From NCBI GenBank assembly GCA_020850695.1, contig JADZEF010000314.1, positions 1 through 44,802 of the forward strand: a stretch of 44,802 nucleotides of DNA. Direction: 5' to 3'. The stretch's first letter is position 1; each line of letters begins with the position of its first letter. Under the pieces are notes generated by a model. The model was not told the origin of the DNA. It did no database searches and worked only from the letters and a program-made list of their open reading frames with translations. Shown here in pieces: positions 41,598 through 44,802 of the stretch. The position numbers were made by a program, and so were the translations under genes. This DNA is from Planctomycetaceae bacterium. Lineage in GTDB: Bacteria; Planctomycetota; Planctomycetia; Planctomycetales; Planctomycetaceae.

Positions 41598-43082
41598 ATG
41601 CGCAACACCCTCGCCACGCAGCTCCTCTTCGATCTCTCTCACAAGGGACGCCGCGCCACGCTGTTCCCCAAGAGCGATGTCCCCGCCCAATCGCTCGACA
41701 AGCTCCTTCCGAAAGCTCAGCGAGCGGACGCTCCGCCGCCGCTTCCCGAGGTGACCGAGTCGGACGTCATCCGGCACTACGTCAACCTGTCGACCCTCAA
41801 CATGTCGGTCGACACGCACTTCTACCCCCTCGGTTCGTGCACGATGACGTACAACCCGAAGCGGCACGAGCGGCTCTCGCGCCTGCCCGGGCTGGTCGAC
41901 CTTCATCCGCTTCAGGTGGATGAGGATGCTCAGGGGATGCTCGAAATCCTCTACGAGATGCAGCAGATGCTCGGCGAGATCGCGGGGTTGCCTGCCGTTT
42001 CGCTGCAGCCGGCGGCCGGGGCCCAGGGCGAACTGGCGGCTCTGCTGGTCGCTGCGGCGTACTTCAAGAGCCGCGGCGAGAAGCGGACCCGCGTCCTGTT
42101 CCCCGCCAGCGCTCACGGCACCAACCCCGCCAGCGCGGCCATTGCGGGATTCGAGTGCGTGCAGCTTCAGCCGTCGGCCAACGGCCTCGTCGACCTGAAG
42201 GAGCTGAAGTCGCTGCTGAATGAAGAGACGGCCGTCTTCATGGTGACCAACCCGAATACGCTGGGCCTCTTCGAGAAGGACATCGCGCAGGTCTCGAAGA
42301 TGCTGCACGACGTCGGCGGCCTCGTCTACATCGACGGCGCCAACATGAACGCCATCCTCGGCATCACCCGCCCCGGCGACTTCGGCGGCGACATGATGCA
42401 CTACAACGTCCATAAAACCTTCACCGGCCCGCACGGCGCCGGCGGCCCCGGCTCGGGGCCGATTGCGGTCCGCGACTTCCTCGGCGAGTTCCTCCCCGGC
42501 CCGGTCATCACAAAGGAAACCGCCGACGGGAGCGGGAAGGGGACCCCGTTCTACCGCCTCACCAACCCGCCGAAGTCGATCGGCCGGATGCGGTCGTTCT
42601 TCGGCAACGTCGGCATCCTGCTCCGCGGCTATTTCTACCTGCGGACGCTCGGCCCGGCCGGCGTGAAAGCGGTCTCGGAGCATGCGGTCCTCAACGCCAA
42701 CTACCTGAAGGAAGCCCTGAAGGACGTGCTTCCGGTCCCGCACGGCACGCGCTGCATGCACGAGTTCGTCGCGACAGCCAAGCCGCTGAAGGGCGAAAAG
42801 GGGATCTCGGCGATGGACATCGCCAAGCGGCTGCTCGATTTCGGCTTCCACGCTCCAACGGTTTATTTCCCGCTCGTCGTCCCCGAGGCGATGATGATGG
42901 AGCCGACCGAGACCGAATCGAAGGAGACGATGGACGCCTTCGTCGAAACGATCAAGCGGATCGTCCAGGAAGACGCCGACTTCCTGCACCACGCCCCGCA
43001 CTCCACCCCCGTCTGCCGCCCCGACGAAGTGAAGGCCGCCCGCAAGCCCATCTCACGCTGGACCGAAGGCCCCGTGGGATAG
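41598..43082 (+). CDS. gcvPB: Glycine dehydrogenase (decarboxylating) subunit 2
   Basis: 494 residues from ATG 41598 (MRNTLATQLLFDLSHKGR), the usual start for this subunit. STLNMSVDTHFYPLGSCTMT, the PLP-binding HYNVHKTFTGPHG (Lys273) and AHGTNPASAAIAGF are diagnostic. With subunit 1 it forms the P-protein of the glycine cleavage system, which decarboxylates glycine. The gcvPA, gcvH and gcvT genes are not in the window, so the system is split or lies elsewhere. The frame upstream of 41598 is not conserved-looking. No glycine riboswitch was seen in 41475-41597. Confidence 0.95.
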   Translation: MRNTLATQLLFDLSHKGRRATLFPKSDVPAQSLDKLLPKAQRADAPPPLPEVTESDVIRHYVNLSTLNMSVDTHFYPLGSCTMTYNPKRHERLSRLPGLVDLHPLQVDEDAQGMLEILYEMQQMLGEIAGLPAVSLQPAAGAQGELAALLVAAAYFKSRGEKRTRVLFPASAHGTNPASAAIAGFECVQLQPSANGLVDLKELKSLLNEETAVFMVTNPNTLGLFEKDIAQVSKMLHDVGGLVYIDGANMNAILGITRPGDFGGDMMHYNVHKTFTGPHGAGGPGSGPIAVRDFLGEFLPGPVITKETADGSGKGTPFYRLTNPPKSIGRMRSFFGNVGILLRGYFYLRTLGPAGVKAVSEHAVLNANYLKEALKDVLPVPHGTRCMHEFVATAKPLKGEKGISAMDIAKRLLDFGFHAPTVYFPLVVPEAMMMEPTETESKETMDAFVETIKRIVQEDADFLHHAPHSTPVCRPDEVKAARKPISRWTEGPVG

Positions 43083-43107
43083 CCTTCCAGGCTGTCAGGC
43101 GGAAGAC

Positions 43108-43268
43108 TTCAACGCAAAGACGCAAAGCCCGCAAAGGGGGAACGCAAAGAAAGGCAATGGGCAAATGAGGAAAGAAACTGTTTAGGGATCGAGATCGGTA
43201 TCCCACTCTGGATTTTATTCTGGTTTCCCTTTGCGACTCTTTGCGCCCTTCGCGTCTTCGCGTTAAAA
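43108..43268. repeat. GCAAAG hairpin element, family B copy 3
   Basis: The left arm (AACGCAAAGACGCAAAGCCC, then GCAAAGG and ACGCAAAG) pairs with the right arm (CCCTTTGCGACTCTTTGCGC, then CTTCGCGTCTTCGCGTT). The spacer is about 75 nt. It fills most of the 295-bp gap between gcvPB and the sugar kinase gene. Confidence 0.9.
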
Positions 43269-43377
43269 ATTCTTCCTTGGTTGAGAGGCCTATTCGCACC
43301 GGCTACGCTCGCGCGATTGGCTACGTCCATTCGTCGTCTGTCCTTTTCCCGTTTGCCTCTTTCTCCCGATCTCTCCC

Positions 43378-44469
43378 ATGCGCGTTGTGACGTTTGGCGA
43401 AGTGATGTTGCGTCTCTGCCCGGAGGATTTCCTGCGGGTTCGCCAGTCGATTCCCGGACGGCTCGAAGCGACGTTCGGCGGGGGAGAGCTCAACGTCGCG
43501 GTGTCGATCGCCTACCAGGGAGGGAAGTCGGCCTACCTCACCGCTGTCCCGGATAACCCGATCACCGACTGCCTTGTGCAGGAGATGCAGAAGCTCGGAG
43601 TCGATTCGAGCCTCATCCTCCGCCGCAAGGAGGGCCGCTTCGGCGTCTACTTCGTCGAGACGGGAGCCAACCAGCGCGGCGGGGCGGTGATCTACGACCG
43701 CGAGGGAAGCAGCATTGCCCGCGCGGCCGCGTCCACCTATCCGTGGGACAAGGCGTTTGCGGGGGCGGGGTGGCTGCATATCACGGGCATCACGCCGGCG
43801 ATCAGCGGGGCCGCGGCGGAATCGGGGCTGGCGGCGGTGAAGGAAGCCAAGCAACGCGGGCTCACCGTTTCGTGCGACCTTAACTTCCGCAAGAAACTCT
43901 GGAACTGGAAGCCGGGGACGAAGCCGGTCGACCTCGCCCGCGAGACGATGCGCGGAATGATGCCGTTCATCGATGTCGTCATCGCCAACGAGGAAGACGC
44001 CGACCTGGCCCTCGGCATCAAGGCGACCGAGACCGACGTTGACTCGGGGCATCTCAACATCGCCGGGTACGAGGACGTCGCCCGGCGGATCGTGCAACAG
44101 TTCCCCAACGTGAAGCGAGTGGCCATCACGCTCCGCGAGAGCATTTCGGCGAGCCACAATAACTGGGGCGCGCTGCTCTACGATGCGGCGGCCGGCAAGG
44201 CGTGGGTCGCTCCGAAGAATGCCACGGGCGAGTACGAGCCGTACGAGATGCGGAACATCGTCGATCGCGTCGGTGCGGGGGATTCGTTCGCCGGAGGGCT
44301 GGTGTTCGCGTTGACGACTCCCGAATTGAGCGACCCGGAGACGGCACTGCGGTACGCGGTCGCAGCGAGCTGCCTCAAGCACAGCATCAAGGGGGACTTC
44401 AACTACTCGACGCGCGAGGAGATCGAAGCCCTCATGAAGGGAAGCGGCTCGGGACGCGTGCAGCGTTAG
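43378..44469 (+). CDS. PfkB-family sugar kinase, probably 2-keto-3-deoxygluconate kinase
   Basis: 363 residues from ATG 43378 (MRVVTFGEVMLRLCPEDF). GGGELNVAVSIAYQGGKSAY is the first PfkB signature and DRVGAGDSFAGG (296-307, catalytic Asp302) the second. VSCDLNFRKKLW is typical of KDG kinases, which make 2-keto-3-deoxy-6-phosphogluconate, but other sugars cannot be excluded. No partner aldolase is nearby. Its stop codon lies 3 nt before the end of an antisense group II intron. Confidence 0.9.
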   Translation: MRVVTFGEVMLRLCPEDFLRVRQSIPGRLEATFGGGELNVAVSIAYQGGKSAYLTAVPDNPITDCLVQEMQKLGVDSSLILRRKEGRFGVYFVETGANQRGGAVIYDREGSSIARAAASTYPWDKAFAGAGWLHITGITPAISGAAAESGLAAVKEAKQRGLTVSCDLNFRKKLWNWKPGTKPVDLARETMRGMMPFIDVVIANEEDADLALGIKATETDVDSGHLNIAGYEDVARRIVQQFPNVKRVAITLRESISASHNNWGALLYDAAAGKAWVAPKNATGEYEPYEMRNIVDRVGAGDSFAGGLVFALTTPELSDPETALRYAVAASCLKHSIKGDFNYSTREEIEALMKGSGSGRVQR

Positions 44470-44508
44470 AGATAGGGGTAGGAGAGCCATGTTGGCTCTC
44501 CTCCCTCC

Positions 44509-44541
44509 GAACCGGACGGGCGGATCTCCCGCATCCGGCTC
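44509..44541 (-). ncRNA. Group II intron domain V
   Basis: 33 nt with the conserved domain V layout. The lower stem GAGCCGGA / TCCGGTTC is 8 bp with one G-T pair, and its AGC is the catalytic triad. An asymmetric internal bulge follows, then an upper stem with a GAGA-type loop. This is the active-site hairpin of a self-splicing intron. Confidence 0.8.
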
Positions 44542-44580
44542 TCCGGTCGAGGGTTGACCTTCATGAGGGTTGAACGTTCG

Positions 44581-44802
44581 CCCGGCCGCCCTCAGACTGA
44601 TCAGGCCGTGGGCGTGGAAGAAACCGTTCGGCCACCGATGATGGTCGGCGCCCCGGCCTCGACCGCGTCCCCCAGACCGCTGGCGCAGCAGGCTTCGCAG
44701 TCGCCTCCGCAGCCAGCCGTCCACATCCTGGAACACGTTGCGGTAGCTGCTGTGACGGAAGTACTCGAACCCTCCGCGAAGCGTCCGGTTCACGTCCCCC
44801 AC
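44581..44802 (-). CDS. ltrA: Group II intron reverse transcriptase/maturase, C-terminal part
   Basis: About 74 residues of the intron-encoded protein are visible; the rest lies beyond the right edge. DVDGWLRRRLRSLLRQRSGG, RGRGADHHRWPNGFFHAHGL and ISLRAAG match the C-terminal end of the maturase/DNA-binding part of these proteins. The full protein reverse-transcribes and helps splice its own intron. Unusually, no stop codon appears where the family ends: the frame stays open through domains V and VI and on into the antisense of the sugar kinase gene. The end given here is where family similarity stops. Confidence 0.85.

Larger units (their letters stand above)
44472..44802 (-). mobile_element. 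3' part of a group II intron (5' part outside window)
   Basis: Read on the minus strand, a maturase C-terminus is followed by domain V (44541 down to 44509) and domain VI (44508 down to 44472). The domain V helix is formed by GAGCCGGA and TCCGGTTC (with the catalytic AGC triad) around a second stem GCGG / CCGC. Domain VI is the hairpin GGAGAGCC / GGCTCTCC, followed by TACCCCTAT as the likely 3' end, so the intron boundary is near 44472. The neighbouring stop codon at 44467-44469 belongs to the sugar kinase. The intron is thus inserted antisense, 3 nt beyond that gene. Confidence 0.85.

Noticed and set aside
41007-43001. 664-codon minus-strand open frame opposite gcvPB
   Set aside because: Antisense shadow of gcvPB and the lipoprotein gene.

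Overview
The window reads as a high-GC chromosome fragment from a bacterium of the phylum Planctomycetota, probably order Planctomycetales; the genus cannot be fixed from the sequence alone. The main pointers are lineage-typical families: a PSCyt1-type cytochrome fused to WD40 and PPC-like domains, a Tat-exported DUF1501 protein, a CRTAC1-type FG-GAP/ASPIC-UnbV protein, a Hanks-type kinase with many membrane segments, a Tat-exported Gfo/Idh/MocA-like protein, and many long intergenic hairpins of several unrelated families.

Layout. (1) 1-3440 is accessory: the C-terminal end of a RepA-like AAA ATPase, a terminase-small-subunit-like protein, and an AT-richer block on the minus strand holding a Shedu-type (DUF4263) defence protein and a small basic protein. 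The block is followed by a second, broken copy of the C-terminus of the gene at 456-902. (2) 3458-9400 holds a small membrane protein, tRNA-Gly(GCC) with a good sigma70-type promoter, trigger factor with an intrinsic terminator, an ATP-grasp enzyme, a small membrane protein, a HicA-like orphan, a MoxR ATPase and an orphan antitoxin-like protein. (3) 10072-15260 is a plus-strand signalling-like set: anchored coiled-coil protein, FHA protein, Ser/Thr kinase with a membrane C-terminus, and a membrane protein. (4) 15302-21203 holds an alpha-E protein, TruD, the cytochrome/WD40 protein and a stand-alone FtsH-type (M41) peptidase domain. (5) 22336-30456 holds a membrane-anchored WD40 protein, DUF1501, a two-gene HEPN pair resembling a toxin-antitoxin module, an Mrp/ApbC ATPase lacking its CxxC, a receiver-like protein, a CRTAC1-like exported protein and an unknown two-domain protein. 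(6) 30666-44469 is largely housekeeping and metabolic: PurD, an MFS transporter, a Gfo/Idh/MocA-like protein, a cytochrome P450, a WaaP/Kdo-kinase-like protein, TrpF, YaiI/YqxD, a HAD phosphatase, a lipoprotein, GcvPB and a KDG-kinase-like PfkB protein. (7) The right edge is the 3' end of a group II intron on the minus strand, with domains V and VI and the C-terminus of its maturase, inserted 3 nt beyond the sugar-kinase stop codon.

The parts most worth a second look are the Shedu block and its flanking repeat, the HEPN pair at 25057-25784, the group II intron with a maturase frame that lacks a stop, and the set of at least ten long inverted repeats in non-coding gaps. No rRNA and no CRISPR array was seen. 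Several usual partner genes are absent nearby: the DUF58/VWA partners of MoxR, the PSD1 partner of DUF1501, GcvPA/H/T, and ClpP/ClpX after trigger factor.
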